A stretch of 64,000 nucleotides of DNA from Orobanche coerulescens. Lineage: Eukaryota > Streptophyta > Magnoliopsida > Lamiales > Orobanchaceae. The DNA is taken from positions 210,013,096-210,077,095 of the forward strand of contig CM065802.1 of NCBI GenBank assembly GCA_033398695.1, read 5' to 3'. The position numbers and the translations under genes are program-made. Of the stretch, positions 43,856-55,710 are shown one piece after another. The notes below the pieces were generated by a model. The model saw nothing but the letters and a program-made list of their open reading frames with translations, was not told the DNA's origin and ran no database searches. How positions within the stretch are numbered: the stretch's first letter is position 1; the number at the start of each line of letters is the position of its first letter.

Positions 43856-46712
43856 TGTAATATCCGCAATTTCGGATTTCCAGTAATTTTCATTTTTCGG
43901 CGGAGGTCCATTTCGACGACTCGCTTTCGACCGTTTCGTCATTCTGAGAATATTTAATTCTACACTCTTTGTCATCCGAGTTCGTTTCGGTATCGTTTTG
44001 TTGAGTTTCGTGTTCTTAAATGACTTTTCCGCACTTGAGTTCGATTCTCACAAATCTCGTCCGAAACTGTTGTTTCGAGTTTCTCGGAAGTTCATTTAAT
44101 GTTATTATTCATGTTGTAAGTTTCGGTTTGGTGTTTCGATCGTGTATCAGGTATTTCGGACGTTTTGGGCCATTTTCGTAATTTCCCAAAGTTTGGGGTA
44201 ATTACTTTCGTTGTCGAATTTTGAGCCCTCGGGTGGTCGGAATCGGGTGTTCTCTTAGTATTCGGATTCGTCTTTGCGAGTACTTCATAATCGTGTTTTC
44301 GGTTTACGTTCAGGTCGGAGTTTCGGGATTTTTCGGACCGTCGGATCGACCGAGGCCTGGCCGCCGTGCCCGCCGAGTAACGGCCGTAATGGCCCGGCGA
44401 ACGCCGTAATGCCGTTACGCACGTAATGCCTTCCTACGCACGTAACATGTCCGGCAATCGATCCAGTGGAGTTCGGCCTTGGCCGACATGCGACGAGGCC
44501 TCGCCGATTACGCACGTAAGCGGCCGGCCTGGTCGCTATTTATAGGCGGGACCGAGTCATCCGCCATTTCTCATCTTTTCTTCGTTCCTTCCGCGATTTT
44601 CTCCCTAGATCGTTGGTTTTGAGTAGAATCAACTTATATAAACATGTTTTGGAAGTTGGAATCATGGATTAACATCATCTTCCACCGGATCGAAGGTAAG
44701 AACACCTAAACTTTTGGTTTTGGATGTTCTTGAGGTTTCTTGGTGTTTTGGCCGATTTGCTTCGCTTTTGATTCATATTATTGTTAGAACTTGATTGTAA
44801 ACTCGTAATCATTCAATACCCTTGAAGTTTTGTGGAACGGATTTGAGTATTTCTTTGAATAATCGATTAAATTGGACTACGCCCTCAAAGTGTCCGATAA
44901 AATGCTTCAATGGGTAGAACTTGGGAAGTTCCAAACGTTTACGTAGAATTGTGATTGAATTGATATCGTTGTGACTTAGGAGCGAATTCTTGTGAAGAAC
45001 TCGAGTCGGAACCCTTCCGTTCGTTGCCTTCTTTGGGGTCCGAGCTTCCCGGTCGAACCGTGTTCTTCGGAGCGTTCGGTAGCGGTTATTAAGGCAAGTA
45101 TCTTACTATACGACTTGTATCTTGCGACTAGTAATTACGTATGAGATGTATGATGACTTTTCTTGCCTTCGTGAATATGTTCCGTTTGAGTTGGTTGTGT
45201 TTTCCGCAATTTGAAGACTTTGTGATAATAGTGTTATATCAGAATACGTGTTAGGCGTGGTGCCATTTGTGCAGGAATGCAACGTACATATGGGATGGTT
45301 GTACACTTGGTTGTACAATGTATTGTGTACCGAATGTGTGTTATGTTGGTTAAATGTCGTTGATTGATGATAGTTGTTGCGAGTGTCGAGGTTGTGTTAT
45401 GTGCGTGCAATGTACGATTTTGTGGTGATCAAGGTGATTGATTAATTGTGCTCATTGTTGTATGTAATGTGAATGTGAATATGTGTGTGACCGCTAAGTT
45501 CACTCGTGTTGGTTCGACGGAACCTACGAGGATTCGTGGCAGTGGACTACGGGATCAGAACTTAGTGAGGTACTGAGGTCCAATCGCGGGTTCCGACGAG
45601 GCCTACGATAACGCATGGCATGGACCATGAGTTTCGGACACGGCGTCAACCGGGTGAGCTCGACGGGGCTTACGGTGACACGTGGCGGTGGACTACGGTG
45701 TCGGGTGTGTGTGTGATTGTTGTGATTGATATAGTCCGTGCGGGTTGTTATGCCTACGGAGACACGTGATGATGGATCACGGTGTCGAATTGGTTATGTT
45801 TGGTTAATGGTCCGTGTGGGTTGTTGAACCTACGGAGACACGTGATGGATCACGGTGTCGGAATTGATTATGTTTGTTTAATTGTGCGTGATGTAGTCCG
45901 TGCGGGTTGTTGAACCTACGGAGACACGTGATGTGGATCACGGTGTCATGAGCATGATACTTTTCAAATCAAAGTTTTTAAAGGAAAAGTTTTAAGAAAG
46001 AATGTTGGGCCGAGCCCCACGAGATTTATGGAAATGTTTCGGTATTGTAAATCGTTGAATTATGAAACAAGTTTTGGGTTAAGGCCCTTAAGTTTTTCGA
46101 AAGGTTTTGTGAATCGGGACTTGAGGTCTTAAGGTTTTGAAATTCTAAAATTCCCGAGATGATAATCTTATTTTCGAATGCTTCATAGCTTATCTTCTCT
46201 CGTGAAAACCTCCGGAATATTTGATACTTGATTATTATATTTGATCACGATTATTAATTGCTTGTTACATTTCGTATGATTTGATACTTGCACTAGTAAA
46301 ACAAAGGAGTTTTACTAACCCCAGTAATCGGGGGGTGGATGTCTGCTTTGCGTCCGTGTACATGCATTCGGGGAGCAATACAGGATTGGCACAAGAGGAT
46401 GACGAGCCGCGATACTAATCATGAGTCGAGTTATTTTGATCTTTGTTGTGTTGTCGAGTTAATTTCGCCTTCCGCTGTATTGTATTTCGACCCCTGTGTG
46501 GGTAATGTTATTTAAGTCAGTTTTATCGATTGGGTTGTGTGACCTCATCGGTCTGTGTATTCACGTGTAGGTGACCATATCGGTCCGTATCATTTTATTG
46601 TTTGACCCTGGTCGGGCAAGCATTTGGTTGTTTATGGATGTTTAGCCTGGTAGATCCTTGTGGAAAGGGTCTACGGCGTGTAATATTCCCATATGGTTTT
46701 GGGTATGTTACA
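43856..46712 (+). repeat. S copy 2 3' LTR
   Basis: 2857-bp full LTR from TGTAATATCC to TATGTTACA. Promoter cassette at about 44330-44545 with ACGCACGTAA words and TATTTATAG. Hairpin units at about 45733-45950 (three) and terminal hairpin at 46650-46674. It runs into minus-strand T gag at 46713. Confidence 0.92.
44330..44546 (+). promoter_or_regulatory. U3 array of ACG(T/C)ACGTAA words and TATA box
   Basis: TTACGCACGTAATG, CTACGCACGTAAC, ATTACGCACGTAAGCGG and AACGGCCGTAATG words, then GCTATTTATAGG at about 44535-44546. The perfect 12-bp form TTACGTACGTAA occurs in the V LTR at the same place. Confidence 0.65.
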
Positions 46713-46897
46713 TCTTCGATCTGTTCATTGGTCCGGAACTGATCGAGCGAGAGGCTCGGGCCGCCGTCCCGGGACGGGATCGAGCGTCTCTGACCGCCGC
46801 GGCTACCCTCCACCATCGGCTGCGGCTCGGATTGGGACGGAACAGGGGGTCTGGCCGGCTGGTCAGCGGCTTTCTTCGACGCGGAGGCGGAAGACAT
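46713..46897 (-). pseudogene. T gag N-terminus, interrupted by S copy 2
   Basis: Minus-strand ATG at 46895-46897: MSSASASKKAADQPARPP, then SLSLDQFRTNEQIED, where the S LTR begins. It matches the plus-strand copy at 38014 apart from a few replacements, but in inverted orientation, so the two T fragments flanking S copy 2 are not the two halves of one simple insertion site. Confidence 0.65.
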
Positions 46898-47028
46898 GAT
46901 TTCTGAAGGATTTCTTTGAAGTGCAGTGAGTGTCACTTCAAGTATCTGCCCCGAGAACAGTGAGTGTTCTTCGGGACGGTAGGTGTAAAAATTCGAGGGT
47001 TGGATGCCCTTCTTCTAGCGCCAATTGT
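46898..47028 (-). other. T leader and primer site
   Basis: Minus-strand ATTGGCGCTAGAAGAAGG (about 47008-47025) follows the LTR end; the leader up to the gag ATG is about 110 bp. Confidence 0.65.
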
Positions 47029-48218
47029 TGTTGCCCAAAATATTTATCCGAAGATTAATACTGCTGGAAGACGGACAACAAACAACAATTGCGGGAGCAC
47101 TTCCGAGAGTAGATAAATAATACAAGATTTGCCGGGTTTGTTAGGCCCGGGCTTGAATGCTCTCGCGAGATGTTATTAATACAAATATTCGTGGATACAA
47201 GTATTAATGAGAGAAATCTAAATACAATGAGTGTAAAAAGACTCTGTTAATCCGGCTCTTGAGCGAAGCTTGGTGTTCTTCGTCCCCGCCGATAATCTGG
47301 GATGAGATAGTAGGGAGAAGTAAGACCGAAAGATAGCTGTTGCCAAGAGTTGGATGTTAGCCAAGTCAGTATATTATTTCGTATTGTGTGCTTGAATCGC
47401 GATATTGCGGAAGGAGTGTCCAAGTGCAGGGTGCCTTGCTTATATAGGGACAAATGGGTCTGTCTGTAGTGGCCGATCGCTGCCGGCCATTATAATAATG
47501 TGCCGATCGCCCGCCGGCCAATATTATAATGGGGCGATCTCTGGGCTGTCGGGCTAAAGTCCAAGGAATATCTTTGTTGTCGGGCTAAAGTCCAATGCGT
47601 GATGGCGCAAAATGGGCGGTCCAATTAGGAGCCATCACGTGTCCTAATCGATCAACATGTGGCCCTACCGACAAGCTTTCGACGGCTTGTCACCGGGTGG
47701 AGAGAATCACGATCGTGGTCAATGGCCCGTGATTCGCGGAACTTGTCCCGGATCTTGCACGTGGTGTCGCCTTGAGGCTCGCCTCGCCGACAGGATGGCC
47801 ATCGGTGGAGATCGACATGAGGCGGTCGTCTCTAGCTGATCATCAGAGGTCGCCATCGGCCAGTGGATGAAGGTCGGCAATGGTCGGTCTCCAAGGGTAG
47901 GTCGGCAAGATGCCGAGAGAGGATCGCCCGCTTGTCGGTCGCCAGGAGTCGGTCGCTGAGTACCGAGAGGGGATCGTCCATTAGTAGATCGCCAGGGGTC
48001 GGTCGCCGAGTATCGAGAGGCGATCGTATCTGAGGTTGATCGCTCGATACCGGGACTTGTCCTGGGGCCTTCGGTTGGCCAGTCTAGCATGTCCGCTGGG
48101 TCAAGGCTTGGTCGCCTGGTCGCTGATCGGCAGACCTGCCTTGGACGATCGGCAGTGACTCGGTCGCCCGACCTCCGAGGCGATCGCCGGTCGGAAGGTG
48201 TTAATTCTTGACACAACA
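47029..48218 (-). repeat. T LTR
   Basis: About 1190 bp, minus strand TGTTGTGTCAAG...GGGCAACA with 5-bp terminal inverted repeats (TGTTG/CAACA). TATA (CTATATAAGC) at about 47437-47447. Its U3 (47460-48190) is dense in GATCGCC, GGTCGCCGAG and CGATCG words. The long open frame across it is only the translation of this array. It lies in the U leader. Confidence 0.75.
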
Positions 48219-48397
48219 AGCGCAAGAAAACGAATTACAGAAATATAAGAGTTCGAGGAGACTTACAGCCACGGGTCGCACGAAAAGACGGTAGCATGAT
48301 GATATTAGGCTCAACGACTGACTCTAATGACGCAACTGACATACCCAAAATTCACCGACAGCCTAGGTATTCAAAACCTAAGCTTTGATACCATAAA
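48219..48397 (-). other. U leader with primer site and splice donor
   Basis: Minus strand: TGGTATCAAAGC (48393-48382) after the LTR end, then GTGGCTGTAAGTCTCCTC with donor GTAAGT at 48266-48261. It is cut by the T LTR at 48218. The donor block is nearly the same as in S leaders. Confidence 0.75.
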
Positions 48398-48950
48398 TGT
48401 AACACCCCAATTCACAACTGGGACATTACACGCCGTAGAACCCTCGTGAGGTCTACCAGGCTAACACATGACATATAAACCACAATGTAATCCCGAATGA
48501 TGCACTCAAAAGTAAATAAGGCCGTGGCCCCGGCCAAAACATTTTTTTAACGTAATACATGAACAGAGGTTAAATACCAATTTATTGCCCACGCTGGGGA
48601 CTTAAACCAAGTTTCAAAATAGACAGTCTAACTTCAATACTCGACCATGCAATGACAAAACATAAAAATGCAGACTCGAGCCACATCATCAAGCTAGCCC
48701 ATCCTTTGCGTGCGTATCCCGTGCCTGCTCCTCAGCCCTCCCGGTACCTGAAATGCATAAGACGCATTTCCCCCATTTAAGGGGTTAGCATTCGAATAGC
48801 TAGTGCAAGTACACAATTACACAACATTATATACAAAAACGGTTTACTCAATCATCTCAATCAGAAATCATTTGCCATAAATATTCCGGAATACTACATT
48901 GGCAATCAAATCAGTTTTCAATCATCACGATATCACAAAATCACAACTGG

Positions 48951-49171
48951 TATCCCGTGGCCGTACCCCTTAGTATCGACCCCCAGACATCCCGTCGAAC
49001 ACTCCGGGTGGGATACCACTTCCGCGGCCGTACCCCTTAGTATCGACCCCCAGACATCCCGTCGGACACTCCGGGTGGAAGTTCAATCACACACACACCC
49101 AAGTCCACTTCCGCAGCCGTACCCCTTAGTATCGACCCCCAGACATCCCGTCGGATACTCCGGGTGGAAGG
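48951..49171 (-). repeat. Tandem hairpins in the U LTR with compensatory ends
   Basis: Three 66-bp units (48951-49016, 49017-49082, 49106-49171). Unit 1 ends are GTATCCC and GGGATAC (its first base is at 48950); unit 2 ends are ACTTCC and GGAAGT; unit 3 is like unit 2 with GGAAGG. The bases differ but remain paired, which argues for a folded RNA. Confidence 0.7.
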
Positions 49172-49839
49172 AACACAACTCACGCACCCAAAAATCACCA
49201 TTCATCATTCATTTCGAAAATCACAACATACATAACGAAATGTAATACATGTACTTGCCTTGAACACGATGAAACAAGGGAAACAACGAAGGAATAGGTT
49301 TTGGTCCGAACAATCCTCCCAAATCCGCTCCTAACACAATAACGGTATACGACAAGTCTCAATAATGCGGAAAGGTAAGAATTAATCCTAATTCTACCCG
49401 TTGGGACAATTCATCGGACACCAAGAGTACATAAGGAAATGAAATCAGTCAACGGTGTAACAACGGGATTTCATCCCAACCAATAACAAGAAAACTAAGG
49501 GTCACGTGAATACTATCAAAATCTAATAACAACATCGGTTAATTCGAATTAAAACACAAGATCACCACCAAACCCTCCCCAAAATCATACTAGGGTTAAA
49601 TGAGTTCTTGCCTCTTGAAGATTCAAGCCCTATAATCCGAAGAACACGTGCTAGATCCACAATCCGAGCTACACGATCGAAGGAAGATGAAGAAAAACAC
49701 ACAATCAAATGGTAGATGGAGAAAAAATCCCCCTCTCAACCCTCTCTCTCTCGCGCACGGTGGAAGGAAGGAAAAATGAACTGCATCCGCCGAAAAGAAA
49801 CGCTGATATAGCGCTGACCGCATTGTGTGCTGCGGCTCA

Positions 49840-50150
49840 GCTAATCAGGCCGCGGACAGGGCCAAAATTGCGCCTGATCGGCCGACCGCTCGTTGTGCCA
49901 CGGTTCATTCGAAGTGTGCCGCGGCTCAGACTCGGCATGTGCCGCGTTCGACGGATCGTGCCGCGCACGCGCAGACAAGAGGTTTTGGCCGGCAAGTGCC
50001 ACACGGGTGTGCCGCGGCCGGACAAGTGTGCCGCGACACTAACTCGGTGTGTGCCGCGACGCACAATCCTTGTGCCGCGCACACTGCAGACTGCTCGGCC
50101 AACAATCGGGTAATGTGTAGCCGCACAAGACAATCCTTGTGCCGCGGCCC
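49840..50150 (-). promoter_or_regulatory. U U3 array of GTGCCGCGGC words
   Basis: About ten GTGCCGCGGC, GTGCCGCG or GTGCCGCGAC words at irregular spacing, upstream of the TATA-like site on the minus strand. This is the same word as in the S copy 1-type LTR (GCCGCGGCAC), although the surrounding sequence differs. Confidence 0.65.
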
Positions 50151-50739
50151 ACACCCCCCCTCGGGTCCCAAAATGACGAAAAATGATCCGGAAAGAGAAT
50201 AAAAGCAATAGGAATCGATATTTGGGCAACAATAACACGAAATAGAAGTACGGAACCCCAAAACGATCTGAGGTACACAACTAAAGTCGAATAAGGGACA
50301 AATTCCCTAAATTTCTAGGAAATTACAAAAACGGCCCAAACATCCGAAAATCACGACACAACGTCGGATTAACAATCCGAAACTCACAACATGCTCTACT
50401 CAATCATACAAACTCATGGAAGTAAGAAAATGACGAAATCGAATGAGTTTAACGAGAATCGAATACACATGAGACAAAATATACCACAAGATGAAATTAC
50501 GTAAAAACATCATCGAGACCCGTCGAAGCCGAGAAACTCCAAGAATAAAATAGGTTCAGAATTCCAAAACAGTGCCAAGCGAGTTATCCGAAACGAATAT
50601 ACACTAAAAATAGAAATTACTAAAAATAGAAAACGCGGACATTACAAAGATAAACTCTCATTTGTGGTTGGCAAGGAGGAGATTGAAAACGGAAAGGTTG
50701 TTTCTCTGCAATTTTTTTCTGTTTTGCAAAATCACACAC

Positions 50740-50847
50740 CTTAAGGATAACTCTCATTCCAATAAGGTCATTGTTATAGTACTCGCCCTCATCTAGAACT
50801 GGTCTATCTTGATCTGTCACCAATATCGTCGACCCAACAAGTTTTCG
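50740..50847 (-). pseudogene. RimM-like exon fragment
   Basis: Minus-strand fragment reading KLVGSTILVTDQDRPVLDEG and then EYYNNDLIGMRVILK. This matches the junction between the N-terminal domain and PRC barrel of RimM, a factor for maturation of the small ribosomal subunit; plants have a nuclear-encoded organellar form. The exon ends in AAG followed by GTGTGTG, a plausible splice donor. Upstream, at 50848, the match stops without an acceptor, so the fragment is truncated. It lies next to the U LTR and 300 bp from an unrelated gene fragment on the other strand. It is not a functional gene here. Confidence 0.65.
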
Positions 50848-51153
50848 TTATTTATTTATTTGCAACATGTTTCTCTTCTTTTTCCCCTTTTTTTATTTAT
50901 GTAGTCGGTCGATGATGGTTTCAAAGGACGATTCATTGGTTACTAGTCTTCAGTTTTTTCGTATGTGGGGCATTCTGTGATATTAACCATTATTACTTTA
51001 TACACGTCTTTGACTTCATATTCTTATTTTGATGAGATTTGATTTTCAGTCATGGTATTGTTTCCTATATTAGTATACCTCCTGTTTTTGTTTTGATTTG
51101 TTGGAGGGTTATTGGTATGCATGGTTGACTAAGGATATGGTGTTTGCATTTCA

Positions 51154-51436
51154 GAGAGAAAATGTACAGACATTGCCTCCCGCACCACCGCCGCCACCAA
51201 AAGAGGCCACATTCAGCTGTCCAGTCTGCATGGGTGCATTAGTTGAGGAGACATCTACAAAGTGTGGCCACATTTTCTGCAAGGCGTGTATTAAAGCTGC
51301 GATAGCTGCACATACCAAATGTCCTACCTGCAGGAGAAGAACAACTGCTAAAGACATCTTCAAAATTTACCTTCCCACCACTACAGTTGCTTCAGGTATA
51401 TCAGGTCTGATAATCTTATATATGGATCAAATCTAG
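51154..51436 (+). pseudogene. RING-finger last exon
   Basis: After the acceptor TTTGCATTTCAG (ending 51153) an exon encodes ENVQTLPPAPPPPPKE and then a C3HC4 RING: FSCPVCMGALVEE, CGHIFCKACIKAA and KCPTCRRR, with all eight metal ligands present. It stops at 51434-51436. It resembles small plant RING proteins of the RNF4-like type, which act as ubiquitin ligases. AATAAA near 51507 may be the polyadenylation signal. The upstream 300 bp look like intron; no earlier exon is recognisable before the RimM fragment. It could be a captured fragment or the stump of a gene split by insertions. Confidence 0.7.
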
Positions 51437-52564
51437 CTGCTGTTAAAAGTCTGTTCCACTCTACATCGCCAACCACTAGAGATCTACACTTGAGAAGCTT
51501 CTTAAATAAAAGAGATGCCTGATTTGGAGCAGACATCTCCATCATATTTTCATTATTTACATAGTAAGTCTAACACCCCCAAAACCATCCGGGATATTAC
51601 AGCGCCGTAGGTCCCGCGCCGGAACCCACCAGGCTAATAACCATTTACAAAACCATTTCAAAAACGTTTAAAAACGCCAAAAGGCCAATGGCGGTAATAT
51701 TTTAAATACTCAAATATTTTCAAAAACGTAATTTTGAAATACCGTCATAAAATACCATTTGAAAATACAAGGCGAAGTGCCAAATCTCGATAGTTCAAAA
51801 TGTACGTTAAGCTACCACTTAAACGTACCGATAAAATAGTTTAGGAAAAGGTTTAACGAAATGACTCAAGTTCACAAAATGCCAAAAAGGCCCTTTTAAA
51901 ATACACACACGCAGCGGATAAAGATACCGAAAATCCATTTTGAAATATACACATGCAGCGGATAAAAACACAGTTTAAAATACACATTTGCAGCGGAAAT
52001 GAATAACCAGAAAAGAAATACTCGATACTCCAAAACATGCCACCGCCAGTATCACATCGGGAAGCTCATCCCTTCACGACCGCTACTAGCTCGATCTCCG
52101 AGTACCTAAAAATAAAGCCCACGACGGGGTCAGCCACAATACTCAATAATGATATCGATCACATCATCATAAATAATTACATACCAATGTAATAATACTG
52201 TAAGAATACTACCAACGTAATCTTACCGTTATAACCTTATCAATCCATAATAATCCAATCCTTACCATAATCCACATTTCGCATCCTCAAATGACGAAAT
52301 GAACTCAACAATAATTATCTGTACTGTATTCCAAAAATACCAATAATCCTCAAAACATCATCAAAACTCATAAGTGCGGTAATAATCCATCTGTGCCAAA
52401 TCGTCCGTCGGATTACACAATCAAATCTCAACATGTATAAACCAATAATACACAACATATCTGTAGATCAACTACCACATGATAATGATAACAAATCCCG
52501 AAACATCGACATATAGTCCGAATGCTTATACGATCAATAACCAGATCAACCGATAAATCAACTG

Positions 52565-52770
52565 AGAATATCATCGACATGATAACTCCAATACGACCAA
52601 CGAAGGATCAACGATGACTGAGAGTACCCTCAACAAGGTAAACTCCAAACACGATCAACAAAGGATCAACTATAACTGAGAATACCCTTAACAAGGTAGA
52701 CTCCAAATGATCAACAAAAGACCAATAATAACCGAGAATACCCTCAACAAGGTAGACTCCAAATGATCAA
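52565..52770 (-). repeat. Tandem repeats in the V LTR
   Basis: Four units of about 50-65 bp around GAGAATACCCTCAACAAGGT and CTCCAAA.GATCAACAA. The same array is in the other V LTR (about 57400-57610). Confidence 0.7.
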
Positions 52771-55159
52771 CAATAGTGGATCTCAAGAAATAACTCTGAC
52801 TGTCGAACATACCCCTCGGGCGTATGAACAACCAGTCACAAACCGTCGAACATACCCAACCATAAATGGAGGATGAACGACCAAACAATATGGCTCAAAG
52901 ATGGACGCCATAGTACGCCCGATCCGGAAATATGTCCGTGCACAAGCCACCCCGGGTATTGATCACATACACGTGTGGTCTTATACCTAATTAGCCTCAC
53001 GAACTACGTCTCGTGTGCACGGTTCAATGTGGAAATATCAACACATAACCATCATGTGCCCGGCTAAAAATCCTACACAATAACCAATCGGCACGCAGAT
53101 ATGACTCCAGATATGTCACGATGCAACATCACAACGAAACTCAAAGAAATACATATCTAATAAGGATCAAAAGACTCACCGAAGTGAACAACAACAGACT
53201 GACAATGAAAAGTCGACACGACTAATCAATATCCAAAACATCAATCCTGGGATCATCATCCCAAATGAATGACCAACACGATCTACGATCTCAATACAAT
53301 AGTCCTGGGATCAACATCCCTCAACGAATAACCGATACGAAACTCATTATACGAAACCTGAACATATACAACAACTCAACATACTAATTATCTCATAAAT
53401 GAACAATACATAAGTTACCTCAAAGCCGACGACAATATCCTTTCCACGAACAACATCCGTGAACGAATACACAGTTATACAAATAATCTCAAATAAGGTA
53501 CTATCCATTCAATATCAATAACCCTTTATCCCGATACTTATGTAATCACGATAACTATCCTCGATATCCGATATTCTATATCCTTGACCAAAAATAACTC
53601 ACGTCTTCCCTGAACACAATTAAATCATATAGCTTATGATTTAATACAACCAGAGCACGATATACAAACCATTATCCCGACAACTTACATTTCTAACAAC
53701 ATTGCTATACGAATTATAAATGAAATGAAAACGAAACCATTCATCAAATATTATAAACTGAACAAGTATAAACTTTCCTCGATACCGATACCACGAAGCC
53801 GTTACCAAAATCCATTGCCTTTGTCTACGAGCTCCTTAGCCCCGACCAAAAGCAATCTACGAACTCTTCGACTTCAACCGCAACACAACGGTCATAATCC
53901 ACGATCAAAACATCACAACCTATTGAAGTAATCAATCAACAACAATCCGATAACAATCAATAACCGACATAGCCAACCAACAAACTCAACGGTTCAACGA
54001 AACCTCGATCATAAACAAAACCGAACAATACAACTCAAACAAATACGAACCCATATCGACGATACAAGTCGCAACTCAATAATCAATATAACCGATCAAT
54101 AAACCCAACGGTTCCACCATATCCCGATTAGACACAAATCCGAACAACCAAATCAATCGATCACGAATTCAAAACCAAAATACGATTCCACAATCCGAAG
54201 ATCATATCAATAATCAATTTAAACCAACAAGGGTCTAACATTACCGATTCCAAACTCAATCTTAAATACGGATACAAGTTTCCTCCTTGTAAATTCATAA
54301 TATAAACCAATTACCGGTTATCATTATCAATCCGGACGATCCGATTAATTCAACATCATAAATAACCATATTCCAAAGGTTTCAAATATTTCCATTCTCC
54401 GAAATCTTCCCAATAATCATGTATAACTCACGAGTTCTTCAAGAACACGAATCATCCGAATTCGCGTTCATAATCCATAAAACAACATAATCCGATGTTT
54501 TCTAACATCTAACCAATCTTTAATCATATTTCAAGGTATATATCATCATGTTCTTCAACATATGATTTTCCTAACATCAAAAATCGCAACAATACTACCA
54601 AGGACATCAAGAACTCTAGGATTCCATAATCATAACAAAATAATCGAATCATTTGACCACCAATTCATTATCTTCCTTTAACAAAATTCCCATAATTACC
54701 AAGAATCATCACAACAATATCATTTCCATCACCATTCATACGAAAACGTGTAGAATTTTCCAAGTTCTACTCATTGAGACATTTCATCGAACACTTTGAA
54801 GGCATAGTCCAATTCAATCGATTATTCAAAGGAATACTCGAATTCTTTCCACAAAACTTCAAGAACAACGAATAATCTCAAGAATACAACAAGATTCCAT
54901 CAATAATCTGAGTTAAAACGAATCAAATCGGCCAAGACATCAAGAAACTTCAAAAATATCCAAAACCAAGTGTTTAGGTGTTCTTACCTTCGATCCGGGT
55001 GGAAGATGATGTTAATCCATGATTCCAACTTCCAAAACATGTTGCTAGATGATGATATTACTCAAATTCATCCACTTTGATGAAGAAATCGCCAAAAAAC
55101 GAAGAGAAAACATGAAAATGGCCGGATGACTCGGTCCAGGCCTTTAAATAGGCGGAACC

Positions 55160-55710
55160 TGCCGGCACGTTACGCACGTAATCGGCCACCGCCTTACGTA
55201 CGTAATCGCCATGGCTCGCCATCGCCTGCCGGAACCCTTACGACGTAATCGGCACTGCTTACGTATTTAATCGCCCTTACGGCCAGAATCGACCACGCCT
55301 TACGTACGTAATCGGCCCCCTAGCCCCTGCCGAAGTCACCGCGACCGTGATCGGCCACCCCCACGAATCACTGCCGACCATGCTCGGCCATTCCAACGAG
55401 TCACGACCGGCCATGCTCGGCCACGACTCGACCGGCTACTCCGTAACGTACGTAACACTTAATCCGTTGCGTACGTAATACGTACGTTGACTTGCTACAG
55501 TATAATACTCGTATTATGTACGTAATACACCCTGTATAACGTACGTAACTCCGTCCGTTGACTCACCTGTCCACATCTGCGCCGAAAGCTGCCGACCACG
55601 GGCCCCACTGTCCGATTCCTCTTGTTACGTACGTTATGTACACTATATAACGTACGTAAGCTAACACATTTTACGTACTTAAGCTCCAAGGCTTAACGTA
55701 CGTAATGGCT
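55160..55710 (-). promoter_or_regulatory. V U3 array of TTACGTACGTAA palindromes
   Basis: More than ten TACGTACGTAA-type words, including the perfect 12-bp palindrome TTACGTACGTAA (55194-55205 and near 55300) and AACGTACGTAA variants, upstream of the TATA box on the minus strand. Confidence 0.75.

Larger units (their letters stand above)
38571..46712 (+). mobile_element. S element copy 2: gag-only LTR retrotransposon
   Basis: LTR 38571-40892 (5'-truncated), primer site, leader, gag, second-tract relic, polypurine tract and LTR 43856-46712 (full, 2857 bp). Like copy 1 it lacks protease, RT and integrase. It lies in T gag on its right side (46713). Its promoter region differs completely from copy 1, while the LTR head, the region after the leader and the interior are the same. 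Confidence 0.87.
48398..50646 (-). repeat. U LTR
   Basis: 2249 bp, minus strand TGTAATGTCCGCGTTTTC...GGGGTGTTACA, related to the S and H LTRs by its ends. Terminal hairpin 48435-48456, tandem hairpins 48951-49171, TATA-like GCTATATCAG near 49803-49812 and word array 49840-50150. No second U LTR in the window. Confidence 0.85.

Noticed and set aside
47719..48225. Open frame of 168 residues rich in Arg, Ser and Asp
   Set aside because: It runs through the GATCGCC word array of the T LTR; repeat translation, no domain.
48951..49171. Regular repeats suggesting a CRISPR array
   Set aside because: Plant LTR tandem hairpins with no spacer structure; only three units, inside an LTR.
53725..53931. 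68-residue frame repeated at 58561
   Set aside because: Both lie at the same place in the two V LTRs; no motif; explained by LTR identity.
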